This document shows, piece after piece, positions 7,981-15,048 of a stretch of 46,111 nucleotides of DNA. This DNA is from DAOUMU01 sp034409055. Its GTDB lineage: Bacteria > Chloroflexota > Anaerolineae > 4572-78 > J111. The notes beneath the pieces are model-generated. The model did no database searches and was not told the origin of the DNA. It saw only the letters and a program-made list of their open reading frames with translations. Position numbers and translations under genes: made by a program. The stretch lies in contig DAOUMU010000071.1 of assembly GCA_034409055.1 (NCBI GenBank), positions 1-46,111 on the forward strand. The letters run 5' to 3'. Position 1 is the first letter of the stretch. Every line of letters begins with the position of its first letter.

Positions 7981-8023
7981 AACGACTTCAGTCGTTCCAG
8001 GCGCTAATAACGACTAAAGTCGT
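7981..8023. repeat. Two ACGACT/AGTCGT hairpins
   Basis: AACGACTTCAGTCGTT (7981-7996) and ACGACTAAAGTCGT (8010-8023) are two near-identical small palindromes 13 bases apart in the MFS leader. They look like another family of dispersed intergenic repeats. Confidence 0.75.
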
Positions 8024-8071
8024 CCCTACGAGTCAAAAACACAGAGTGCTGCGCATTATCTAAAAAGCTAT

Positions 8072-8110
8072 AACCAACAAACCAACCAACCAACCAACTA
8101 ACTAACCAAC
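8072..8110 (+). repeat. AACC/AACT microsatellite abutting the MFS start codon
   Basis: AACCAAC-type tetranucleotide repeats run up to one base before the ATG. The place of the ribosome-binding site is taken by this tract and no purine-rich site is seen. A related tract lies at 12110-12130. Confidence 0.8.
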
Positions 8111-8111
8111 T

Positions 8112-9320
8112 ATGAACCTACCTGAAACGACCATATCACCCTCCCAAAAAAGAATTGCCATTAATGCGAAAATTTCCAAAACAATCGGTTACTACGCTGC
8201 CTTTATCACCCTGGGGTTGACCGTTGCTGCGTTAGGACCCACGTTGCCCGGCCTGGCCGCCCATACCCAAACTGGCCTGAGTGAAATCAGTTTCCTTTTT
8301 ACGGCCCAGGCACTGGGGCTTCTGTTTGGTTCCTTTCTGGGGGGACGATTGTATGATCGAGTGCCGGGACATACTGTGATCGCTACCACCCTCTTCATGA
8401 TGATCCTGATGATGTTCCTGACACCTCTGATGTCGCTGCTGTGGTTGTTAACTGCTGTCTTACTGATGCTGGGGGTGGCCCAAGGGGGGTTGGATGTGGG
8501 CGGTAATACCCTGCTGGTCTGGGTGCATCGTGATCGGGTCGCCCCGTTTATGAATGGCCTCCATTTTTTCTTTGGGGTCGGGGCTGCTCTGTCGCCCATT
8601 ATTATTGCCCAGGCGGTGTTAATCAGCGGCGACATTACCTGGGCTTATTGGGTATTGGCTTTGTTAATCTTGCCGGTAGCCGTCCGGTTGTTACGCCTGC
8701 CTAGCCCTGTCGCCCAAACGGTGGCCAAAGATGGGCCGGCGGGACAGGCCAACCGGCTGCTGGTGGCTCTCATTGCCCTGTTCTTTTTTCTTTTCGTCGG
8801 AGCGGAGATTAGCTTTGGTGGTTGGATATTCACCTATGCCGTGGAACTGAACTTGGCCAATGAAACGATTGCCGCTTATCTAACCTCGGCTTTTTGGGGG
8901 GCGCTGACCCTGGGGCGTTTACTGGCCATTCCTATTTCGGTTCGCTTTGGCCCCCGTTCTATCCTGTTCGGTGATTTGATCGGGACTCTGGTCAGTGGCG
9001 GGATTCTTTTGCTCTGGCCAGATTCATTGGTCATGGTTTGGGCGGGGGTGTTTGGGATGGGGTTTTCACTGGCCTCAATTTTTCCGACCACCCTCTCTCT
9101 GGCCGAGCGACTGATGCCGGTCACCGGTCGGGCCACCGGTTGGTTTTTGGTCGGGGCCAGCCTGGGCAGTATGCTTGTGCCCTTGCTCATTGGGCAGCTT
9201 TTTGAGTCGGTTGGGCCCCAGGTGGTGATGTTGGCCATCCAGGGGGCGCTGATTTTGGCCCTGGTCGTTTTTGGGGGGTTAGTTGTTTATTCCCAGTCTG
9301 GTAAGACAAATCGGGCATAG
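8112..9320 (+). CDS. Major facilitator superfamily transporter
   Basis: This is a 402-residue integral membrane protein with about 12 hydrophobic segments. The MFS loop 2-3 motif appears as GGRLYDRVPGH (about 79-89), in the G-x-L-x-D-R form. The N-terminal 35 residues are polar and cytoplasmic. The second half repeats the pattern (GRLLAIPISVRFG, about 265-278). The composition resembles the FucP/Bsc6-like MFS group, but the substrate cannot be deduced. No transcriptional partner is obvious. The next gene starts 43 bases later across a palindromic repeat. No Shine-Dalgarno site precedes the ATG, and an AACC tract sits in its place. Confidence 0.85.
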   Translation: MNLPETTISPSQKRIAINAKISKTIGYYAAFITLGLTVAALGPTLPGLAAHTQTGLSEISFLFTAQALGLLFGSFLGGRLYDRVPGHTVIATTLFMMILMMFLTPLMSLLWLLTAVLLMLGVAQGGLDVGGNTLLVWVHRDRVAPFMNGLHFFFGVGAALSPIIIAQAVLISGDITWAYWVLALLILPVAVRLLRLPSPVAQTVAKDGPAGQANRLLVALIALFFFLFVGAEISFGGWIFTYAVELNLANETIAAYLTSAFWGALTLGRLLAIPISVRFGPRSILFGDLIGTLVSGGILLLWPDSLVMVWAGVFGMGFSLASIFPTTLSLAERLMPVTGRATGWFLVGASLGSMLVPLLIGQLFESVGPQVVMLAIQGALILALVVFGGLVVYSQSGKTNRA

Positions 9321-9352
9321 GGATGCCCTCTCTACAGAGAGATAAATTTTAG
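9309..9352. repeat. Third copy of the GGGCATAGGGATGCCC repeat
   Basis: It matches the two units in the riboswitch over about 43 bases, including the second small palindrome CTCTCTACAGAGAG and the ATAAATTTTAGA tail. It overlaps the last codons of the MFS gene (stop at 9318-9320), so the end of that reading frame may derive from the repeat. Confidence 0.8.
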
Positions 9353-9363
9353 ATGAGGATATC

Positions 9364-9807
9364 GTGCTCTCTTTGGCCTTGGCTCGAAAATTAAAAGCAG
9401 TGGGTTTGACCTGGACGCCTGCCAAAAATGATTTCTTTGCCATTCCCGACCGGGACCTGGATGATATCATCTTCGTCATCAGCGATATGACGGTACTGGT
9501 CGAGAAACTCCGGGGCCAGTTGGCCGTTACCTTCCACGGTGCAGTCGAGTGGGCCCTCGATTACATGATGATTGCCGAGCTTGTCTGGATGCCCACCGAA
9601 GCCCAACTACGTCAGTTGTTGGAACAGCATCTCCTGGGTGAGCCTGAGCCGGTGCTGACATTAATCAGCACCTCCGACGGCTATCGGTGCGAGATACAGT
9701 TTCGAGGACAGGTGTTGGCTTTTGAAGCCTTCGGAGCCAGCGAAGCGTATGGGCTGGCCTTGTTGCACCTGCTGGAGCGTGAGCAGGGCGATATTAGGGC
9801 AGAATGA
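9364..9807 (+). CDS. Conserved-looking hypothetical protein
   Basis: This 147-residue protein starts at GTG, with GAGG five bases upstream. It is acidic and soluble, with no signal or membrane segment. Alternating helix and strand predictions (LALARKLKAVGLTW, IIFVISDMTVLVEKL) and Trp/Leu-rich stretches suggest a small globular domain, but no family is recognised. It overlaps the 3' end of lutC by 14 bases in convergent orientation and follows the MFS gene by 43 bases, so it could be expressed with the transporter. Confidence 0.65.
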   Translation: MLSLALARKLKAVGLTWTPAKNDFFAIPDRDLDDIIFVISDMTVLVEKLRGQLAVTFHGAVEWALDYMMIAELVWMPTEAQLRQLLEQHLLGEPEPVLTLISTSDGYRCEIQFRGQVLAFEAFGASEAYGLALLHLLEREQGDIRAE

Positions 9808-10486
9808 TAACGTAGACTTCCTTCGGTCCATGCACGCCTATGCTCAAGGTCATTTCGATGTCAGCGGTGCGGCTGGGACCGGTGATGAAGACCAGGTTGC
9901 TGCTCTCGGTGGTGGCAGTGGGGTTGGCGGCCAGAAAGGCAGGCAGCGAAGGATAAAGCTTCTGGGCTGGTAGCAAGGCAATGTGCACCGGCGGTAACAG
10001 TGAAGCCAGCCGGCCCCGGCCCGGTCCGTTGATCAGGGCCAGCGCACCGGTATCGGCCAGCCCCCCATGGGCCCCGCTTAAACCCACCAACACGTCATTT
10101 AATTGGGCTAAACGAGCCTGGCGAGCCGTCCCGTCCGTTGGCAGGTGACTATCTTCAATGACAATCCCGGCCCTGGCCAGGGCCGGACCAAGACCGGACA
10201 GGCCAAGCTGGGCTTCGTCCCAGGCGATAATGCGCTGGGCCTCCTGTTTGCGCAAAATTTCCAAGATAATCGGGATAGCTTCTGCGCTGTTAGCCGGTAC
10301 GTAGACGTGACCCGAGAGCGCCTCTAGCTCCCGGCTAAAATCCTCAATGAGCTTGATCACCGGCGCATTGGCTTGATAGGTATAACTTTGAAATGACCCC
10401 GGATGCTCCGGGGTGGCGTCCGGCAAGAGTGCATGTTGCAGACTGTCTTTAATGCGATGTAAAAGTTTTTCTCGGTCGATGCTCAT
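9794..10486 (-). CDS. lutC: LutC-like LUD-domain protein
   Basis: This 230-residue LUD (DUF162) protein resembles LutC/YkgG, a subunit of the LutABC iron-sulfur complex that oxidises L-lactate to pyruvate. It has the family's typical length. Motifs typical of the C-terminal LUD core are visible: VLVGLSGAHGGLADTGALAL (about 122-141), followed by LLPPVHIALLPAQKLYPSLPAFL. It ends with TGPSRTADIEMTLSIGVHGP, as in the family. No Fe-S cysteine motif is present, as expected. It lies downstream of lutB, separated by 166 bases filled with tandem hairpin repeats. It may therefore be transcribed with lutB but at a different level. Confidence 0.88.
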   Translation of the reverse strand: MSIDREKLLHRIKDSLQHALLPDATPEHPGSFQSYTYQANAPVIKLIEDFSRELEALSGHVYVPANSAEAIPIILEILRKQEAQRIIAWDEAQLGLSGLGPALARAGIVIEDSHLPTDGTARQARLAQLNDVLVGLSGAHGGLADTGALALINGPGRGRLASLLPPVHIALLPAQKLYPSLPAFLAANPTATTESSNLVFITGPSRTADIEMTLSIGVHGPKEVYVIILP

Positions 10487-10549
10487 AGTTTTTTACCTCA
10501 GTAGAGGTTTCCGTGTAAAACGTAGGCCAGGCATCCCTATGCCTTGCCG

Positions 10550-10647
10550 CTGGCGCATAGGGATGCGCCAGCTACAGCACGAACTAACTGGCGCATGGGG
10601 ATGCGCCAGCTACAGCACGAACTAACTGGCGCATGGGGATGCGCCAA
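10550..10647. repeat. Three tandem 38-bp hairpin repeats between lutB and lutC
   Basis: CTGGCGCATRGGGATGCGCC palindromes begin at 10550, 10588 and 10626. Identical 16-base spacers (CTACAGCACGAACTAA) separate them, and the last copy is truncated close to the lutB stop. A related GGCATCCCTATGCC palindrome precedes them at 10530-10543. On either strand this makes a chain of strong stem-loops. Confidence 0.9.
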
Positions 10648-10651
10648 CTAC

Positions 10652-12097
10652 TCAGTGCCCCCGCTCCTCACGCCAGCGTTGACTGAACGATTTTGGAGCC
10701 AGCGCCGGAAAATCCCGGTGGTCTGTCCAGGCGGCTAAGGGGCCGGGTAATTTTTTGACCCAGCCGTTTTTGCCCAGCCGGTTGGTTGTCCAACTGCCTA
10801 AGCGCCCACCCAGGTGAAACAAGGCCGGGTGGAGAACAACAAAGCGATACAGTCTGAGGCCCATCTTCAGCCACAAGGGCGCTTTCCCGGCCCGGGTGCC
10901 TTCATCGCGCAACTTGAGCAGCATGCCTGGAATGTCAATCCGGACCGGGCAGACCTCGCGGCAGGCTCCACACAGACTACTGGCGTGGGGTAGCTCGCTC
11001 CAGGGATCGATCCCGTACAGGCCGGGGGTCACCACAGAGCCGACCGGCCCTGGGTAGACACTGCCGTAAGCATGTCCCCCGATTTGTTTGTAAACGGGAC
11101 AGGCGTTCAGGCAAGCCCCACAACGAATGCAGTATAAAATCTCGGCCAGTTCACCGTCCAGGATGCGAGTGCGGCCATTATCGACCAACACCACGTGTAA
11201 TTCATCCGGGCCATCCGGCTCGCCGGCTTGGCTCTCGGCGTTTTTAGAATCGGCCGCCGTCCGGCGCGGTCCGGTGACAATATTCGTGTAGACACTTAGT
11301 TTTTGTCCCGTAGAACTGCGGGCTAAAAGTTGCAGCATCACGCTCAGGTCTTCCACGGTTGGTACCAGGCGTTCAAGGCCCATGATGACCACGTGAATGC
11401 GGGGGGCGGTGGTAGTCAGTCGTCCATTGCCTTCATTTGTCACCAGGCAAATGCTACCGGTTTCGGCCACGCCAAAGTTGGCCCCGCTGATGCCCATATC
11501 GGCCCGCAAAAAATCGACCCGCAAGGTACGGCGAACCAGGGCGGTCATATTGGCCACGTCAGCCAGGTCGGCCTCGGTCGCCTGGAGTTTCTCCCGGAAC
11601 AGTTCGGCCACATCTTCTTTGGTTTTGTGGATAACCGGGGTAACGATGTGGGACGGTTTCTCGTTGGCCAGTTGAACGATAAATTCCCCCAGGTCGGTTT
11701 CCATCACCCGTATCCCGGCTGCCTCCAGGCCGTGATTCACGCCCACTTCTTCGCTGACCATCGATTTGGATTTTACCGCCAATTCGACCCCACGGGTCTG
11801 GGCCAATTCGACCACGTAGCGGGTGGCCTCTTCGGCAGTGGCGGCCCAGTGAACCTGTCCCCCTTGTTGCTCGACTGCGTCGGCAAATTGGGCCAGGTAT
11901 TGGTCAAGATGGGCTATGGTGTGGGCTCGAATTCGACGGGCGTGGTCGCGCAGGGCGTCGGCTTCCGGCAGCTCGGACAGCGACTTGGCCCGGCTGCTGG
12001 TAAAGCGGGTCGTAGCGATGTCCAGGGCCGTATGCAGTTGGGTATCTTTCAGGGCATCTTCTACGCGCTCATAAAAAGTGACATTTACAGTTGACAT
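10652..12097 (-). CDS. lutB: LutB-like iron-sulfur LUD protein
   Basis: This 481-residue protein has an N-terminal LUD domain and a C-terminal ferredoxin-like domain, as in LutB/YkgF of the lactate oxidation complex. Two 4Fe-4S motifs are present: CIRCGACLNACPVY (about 330-343) and CGACREVCPVRIDIP (about 390). The LUD part shows VGVNHGLEAAGIRVMETDLGEFIVQL-type sequence (about 123-148) and GANFGVAETGSICLVTNEGNG. The ATG at 12095-12097 is chosen because GAGG lies six bases before it. An upstream ATG at 12103 and a TTG lack spacing. It follows lutA across an AACC/AACT microrepeat. Confidence 0.93.
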   Translation of the reverse strand: MSTVNVTFYERVEDALKDTQLHTALDIATTRFTSSRAKSLSELPEADALRDHARRIRAHTIAHLDQYLAQFADAVEQQGGQVHWAATAEEATRYVVELAQTRGVELAVKSKSMVSEEVGVNHGLEAAGIRVMETDLGEFIVQLANEKPSHIVTPVIHKTKEDVAELFREKLQATEADLADVANMTALVRRTLRVDFLRADMGISGANFGVAETGSICLVTNEGNGRLTTTAPRIHVVIMGLERLVPTVEDLSVMLQLLARSSTGQKLSVYTNIVTGPRRTAADSKNAESQAGEPDGPDELHVVLVDNGRTRILDGELAEILYCIRCGACLNACPVYKQIGGHAYGSVYPGPVGSVVTPGLYGIDPWSELPHASSLCGACREVCPVRIDIPGMLLKLRDEGTRAGKAPLWLKMGLRLYRFVVLHPALFHLGGRLGSWTTNRLGKNGWVKKLPGPLAAWTDHRDFPALAPKSFSQRWREERGH

Positions 12098-12109
12098 CTT
12101 CATCCTCAC

Positions 12110-12130
12110 AACCAACTAACCAACTAACCA
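12110..12130. repeat. AACCAACT microrepeat between lutA and lutB
   Basis: The eight-base unit AACCAACT is repeated about 2.6 times in the 34-base gap between the lutA stop and the lutB start. It matches the tract in front of the MFS gene but is on the opposite strand relative to the gene. Confidence 0.8.
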
Positions 12131-12131
12131 T

Positions 12132-12872
12132 TTACCCCTCTCCCCTCAACACTTCTGCAATATGTTTCACTTGCACCCGGCTGCCCCGACGTTGTAGGCC
12201 GCTGGCGATGTTCATCAAACAGCTCACGTCGATGCCGACGACGGTGTCAGCACCGGTTGATTCGATATTATCCAACTTGCGTTGCAGAATCGCCCCGGAG
12301 ATGTCACCCATTTTGACCGCAAAAAGACCGCCAAAGCCGCAGCATGTTTCGGCCTCCGGCAACTCCTTGTGTTCAATCCCTTCCATGTTGTTGAGCAACT
12401 GTCGCGGCTGCTCTTTCAGGCCCAGGCCACGCAAGCCGTGGCAAGAGGCGTGATAGGTCAAGCAACTCCTGGCACTGACATTCAGCTTGGTGACACCCAG
12501 GACGTCAACCAAAAATTGGGTAAATTCATAGGTGCGTCCGGCCACATCTTGGGCTTTGGCAGCGTAGGTAATATCACTGGCTAAAAGTTTGGGGTAATTA
12601 TGAACGATCATATCGGCGCAGGAGCCGGAGGGGACGACAATCGGCGCGTCGCTTTGGGTCAAGACATTGATGGTGTGGCGGGCCATGGCTCGGGCATCGT
12701 CCCAGAAGCCACCGTTGAAGGCCGGCTGGCCGCAACAGGTCTGAGCCTGGGGAAATTCAACCTCAAGCCCCAAATCTTCCAGAATATCAACAACGGCAAA
12801 GCCAACATCGGGAGCAAATTTATCGACCAGACAGGTAACGAACAGTTGGACAGTTTTGATTTCGGTCTTCAT
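12132..12872 (-). CDS. lutA: LutA-like CCG-domain iron-sulfur protein
   Basis: This 246-residue protein is of the LutA/YkgE/GlpC-tail family. It has two cysteine-rich CCG domains: CCGQPAFNGG (about 46-55) preceded by the TCLVDKF cysteine, and ETCCGFGG (about 185-192) with the partner cysteine in CHGLRGLG. In LutABC it would act with lutB and lutC in cytoplasmic oxidation of L-lactate to pyruvate. It is the first gene of the lut group and has AGGAG three bases before the ATG. A promoter and a possible operator palindrome lie upstream (12901-12944). Confidence 0.92.
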   Translation of the reverse strand: MKTEIKTVQLFVTCLVDKFAPDVGFAVVDILEDLGLEVEFPQAQTCCGQPAFNGGFWDDARAMARHTINVLTQSDAPIVVPSGSCADMIVHNYPKLLASDITYAAKAQDVAGRTYEFTQFLVDVLGVTKLNVSARSCLTYHASCHGLRGLGLKEQPRQLLNNMEGIEHKELPEAETCCGFGGLFAVKMGDISGAILQRKLDNIESTGADTVVGIDVSCLMNIASGLQRRGSRVQVKHIAEVLRGEG

Positions 12873-12900
12873 TGACTCCTACCTGGGGAAATTTAGGCAT

Positions 12901-12928
12901 ATTGTAGTGAAAGCTGCATAAATGGCAA
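12901..12928 (-). promoter_or_regulatory. Candidate promoter of the lut genes
   Basis: On the minus strand TTGCCA (12923-12928), 16 bases, then TACAAT (12901-12906). The start would be about 20-25 bases before lutA. Both hexamers deviate slightly from consensus. Confidence 0.55.
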
Positions 12929-12931
12929 GCG

Positions 12932-12944
12932 GACACCCGGTGTC
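12932..12944. promoter_or_regulatory. Possible operator GACACC-C-GGTGTC
   Basis: A perfect 13-base palindrome lies immediately upstream of the lut -35 element. Lactate genes are usually controlled by GntR-type regulators binding short palindromes, but no regulator gene is adjacent. Function is inferred from position only. Confidence 0.4.
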
Positions 12945-12980
12945 ACATCGACCCTCCCTTAAGGTGAATAGTTACAAACA

Positions 12981-13010
12981 AAAAAAGGCCAGTCGTAGCT
13001 GACCTTTTTT
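12981..13010 (-). terminator. Intrinsic terminator after the 77-residue gene
   Basis: On the minus strand GGTCAG pairs with CTGGCC (one G-U pair) around CTACGA, flanked by A and T runs, so the stem can extend to about 12 pairs and ends in a U-tract. It lies about 30 bases after the stop at 13042. On the plus strand the same stem would carry an A-C mismatch, which favours the minus reading. Confidence 0.8.
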
Positions 13011-13041
13011 AGTAATTTAAGGATTGAAATCTAAACAACTT

Positions 13042-13275
13042 TCATTCATTCTTTTGTTTGGATAATCGACCTGACCAGCGTCTTAAGAGTCTGATCTGTT
13101 TGTTTTTTATTTGCTTTGACTCTTTGTTACCAGCAGCAATAACCTTAATTTTTTCTAGCTTGTCGTAGCCGATTAAGACTCCACCCAGCCTATAGACTGG
13201 TGGAAACGTACCCGGAACGTACTCCACTTCTTGGAGTAGTTGCACCAAACCTTCTTCGTTATCTTGATATGTCAT
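13042..13275 (-). CDS. Small basic hypothetical protein
   Basis: This 77-residue protein has an excellent ribosome site (AGGAGG seven bases before the ATG) and its own intrinsic terminator, so it is likely a real single-gene unit. The first half is acidic (MTYQDNEEGLVQLLQEVEYV). The C-terminal third is very basic (NKESKQIKNKQIRLLRRWSGRLSKQKNE), which could bind nucleic acid or membrane. No family is recognised. The composition is richer in Lys and Asn than the neighbours. Confidence 0.7.
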   Translation of the reverse strand: MTYQDNEEGLVQLLQEVEYVPGTFPPVYRLGGVLIGYDKLEKIKVIAAGNKESKQIKNKQIRLLRRWSGRLSKQKNE

Positions 13276-13369
13276 AATAGCCCTCCTAGTAGCCTCAATC
13301 TTATTTTAAATAAAACAGGTAAGAAATTGATCAGAGAAACATTTAAAAAAAGTTAGAGTTATGCTAATT

Positions 13370-13399
13370 TTGACCTGTAGATGCCTCAAATGTTAGAAT
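13370..13399 (+). promoter_or_regulatory. Sigma70 promoter for the DUF971 gene
   Basis: TTGACC (13370-13375), 18 bases, TAGAAT (13394-13399) preceded by TGT. The start would be near 13406, about 45 bases before the chosen GTG. Confidence 0.6.
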
Positions 13400-13450
13400 T
13401 ATGGGGTTACTCGCTCGTTTGTGTAAACCGGCGGCGTAAGGTAGAATTTG

Positions 13451-13813
13451 GTGGAAAATAACCCAATGAGGCGTTTACGATTGGATACTTTAACTCTTCC
13501 TCAAAAAACTCCCACCAACATTGAGGTGGATATTGAGCAGCGCGAAGTACGCATCACCTGGGCCGATGGCTACCGCAGTACCTACACCCTGGACTACCTG
13601 CGTAAAATCTGCCCCTGCGCCGTCTGCAACGAACAGCGGCGCAACCAGGACCCCCTACGTATCCTGAGACCCGATCAGATTGTGACCAAAGCCGAACTCC
13701 GGTCCGAGCGCCCGGTGGAAATGGTGGGGAATTACGCTCTACAGTTCTTCTGGGCCGACGGCCATAACACCGGTATCTATGCCTTTGACTTTTTGCGGCA
13801 GCAGAGTCCTTAA
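13451..13813 (+). CDS. DUF971 (GBBH-like N-terminal) domain protein
   Basis: This 120-residue protein is a stand-alone DUF971 domain, the N-terminal domain of gamma-butyrobetaine hydroxylase. The family pattern is clear: VEVDIEQREVRITWADGYRSTYTLDYLRKICPCAVC, then VGNYALQFFWADGHNTGIYAFDFLR. The two cysteines in CPCAVC plus the histidine in DGHNTG form the known metal-binding site. Bacterial stand-alone members often neighbour Mrp/ApbC iron-sulfur carriers, but none is next to this one. GTG at 13451 and ATG at 13466 are both possible starts; AAGG precedes the GTG. A deacetylase gene follows 62 bases downstream. Confidence 0.85.
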   Translation: MENNPMRRLRLDTLTLPQKTPTNIEVDIEQREVRITWADGYRSTYTLDYLRKICPCAVCNEQRRNQDPLRILRPDQIVTKAELRSERPVEMVGNYALQFFWADGHNTGIYAFDFLRQQSP

Positions 13814-13875
13814 GGAAGAACCAATAATCCGCAGTTTTGCCGTAGTTTTACTGAATCCAACATTCAAGGATTATG

Positions 13876-14991
13876 ATGACAAAATCCATCTACCTCTGGC
13901 TAACTTTATCCATCACCCTTCTCCTGACCGCCTGTGGCAGCGAGGCTACGCCTCAAGCCGCTGAAATTGCCGGAGGAACGCCGGTGGCCCAGGTGCAGGT
14001 AACCGATACGGCCACAGCCAGGCCGGCTACGGCCACGGTTGAACCAACGGCGACCCATACCCCGACGGCCACTGCTACCCCTGAGCCAACGATGACTGCC
14101 ACTGATACCCCTACCCCTCAGCCCACGCTCACCCCTACCCCCCAACCGACCGCCACCCCTACTGTGACGCCGTCGCCCACTTTACCGCCTAACACGTTGG
14201 GCAGTGTCTTGGTGTTGGAGTATCACCTGATTGGTGAGCCGGAGGGACGCTGGCAGCGCACCCCGGATCTGTTCCGGACTGATATTGAATGTCTGTATGC
14301 CGAAGGGTATACCCCGGCTAATATTATCGACCTGACGCTCGGTTTTCCTGATTTGCCGGCCGGTAAAAAACCGGTGGTCCTCACTTTTGATGATTCTGAT
14401 ATTAGCCAGTTCCGTTACCTGGAGGATGGCACCATTGATCCCGACTCGGCAGTGGGTATCCTGTATAATTTTCATCTGGAACATCCCGCAGAGTGGCCCC
14501 TCAAAGGTACTTTTTACGTGCTGCAAGATGTGAACGTGCCGGAACGTGTCCTCTTTGGGCAAAAGGAATTTGAGGACCAGAAGTTACAGTGGTTGGTAGA
14601 GCAGGGGTTTGAGGTGGGCAGCCATACAATCTCTCATTTTGACCTGACGGCCGGTTCTGAGGACCAGGTGCAATGGCAATTGGCTGTTAGCCAGTGGCAG
14701 TTGGAAACGCGCTTGCCGGGTTACGATGTTCGCTCCCTGTCGGTCCCCTTTGGCAATTATCCTCTCAACCAAGCCCTGGTCCGACAGGGTACCTGGGAAG
14801 GTGAGTCCTACACCTATGCCAACACGGTTATGGTGGCCGGTGGGGCCGGTCCCTCGCCCCACAGTACTGATTTTGACCCTTATCACATCCCCCGGGTGCA
14901 GGCTATCCAGGCTGAGCTTGATTATTGGCTGGATTATTTTGCCCAGAATCCCCAATTTTATTACGTGTCTGGGGGGGTGGGGGAAGATTAG
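13876..14991 (+). CDS. NodB-type polysaccharide deacetylase lipoprotein (copy 1)
   Basis: This 371-residue protein begins with a lipoprotein signal ending LLLTAC, followed by a roughly 75-residue Thr/Pro linker that spans the cell wall. The C-terminal carbohydrate esterase family 4 domain starts near LVLEYHLIG (about 112). The metal site is visible as TFDDSD (motif 1, catalytic Asp plus metal Asp) and SHTISH (motif 2, H-x3-H). Such enzymes remove N-acetyl groups from peptidoglycan or exported glycans at the cell surface. The second ATG of an ATGATG pair is preferred because AAGGA lies five bases before it. A paralogue follows immediately. Confidence 0.88.
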   Translation: MTKSIYLWLTLSITLLLTACGSEATPQAAEIAGGTPVAQVQVTDTATARPATATVEPTATHTPTATATPEPTMTATDTPTPQPTLTPTPQPTATPTVTPSPTLPPNTLGSVLVLEYHLIGEPEGRWQRTPDLFRTDIECLYAEGYTPANIIDLTLGFPDLPAGKKPVVLTFDDSDISQFRYLEDGTIDPDSAVGILYNFHLEHPAEWPLKGTFYVLQDVNVPERVLFGQKEFEDQKLQWLVEQGFEVGSHTISHFDLTAGSEDQVQWQLAVSQWQLETRLPGYDVRSLSVPFGNYPLNQALVRQGTWEGESYTYANTVMVAGGAGPSPHSTDFDPYHIPRVQAIQAELDYWLDYFAQNPQFYYVSGGVGED

Positions 14992-15048
14992 AGATTAAAT
15001 TTCCAATCTCCAGTTTACAATTTCCCGGTTTTACTTTACAATAACTGG

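Noticed and set aside
10550..10647. CRISPR-like array
   Set aside because: The repeats are internally palindromic hairpins with identical spacers and only three copies, with no cas genes nearby.
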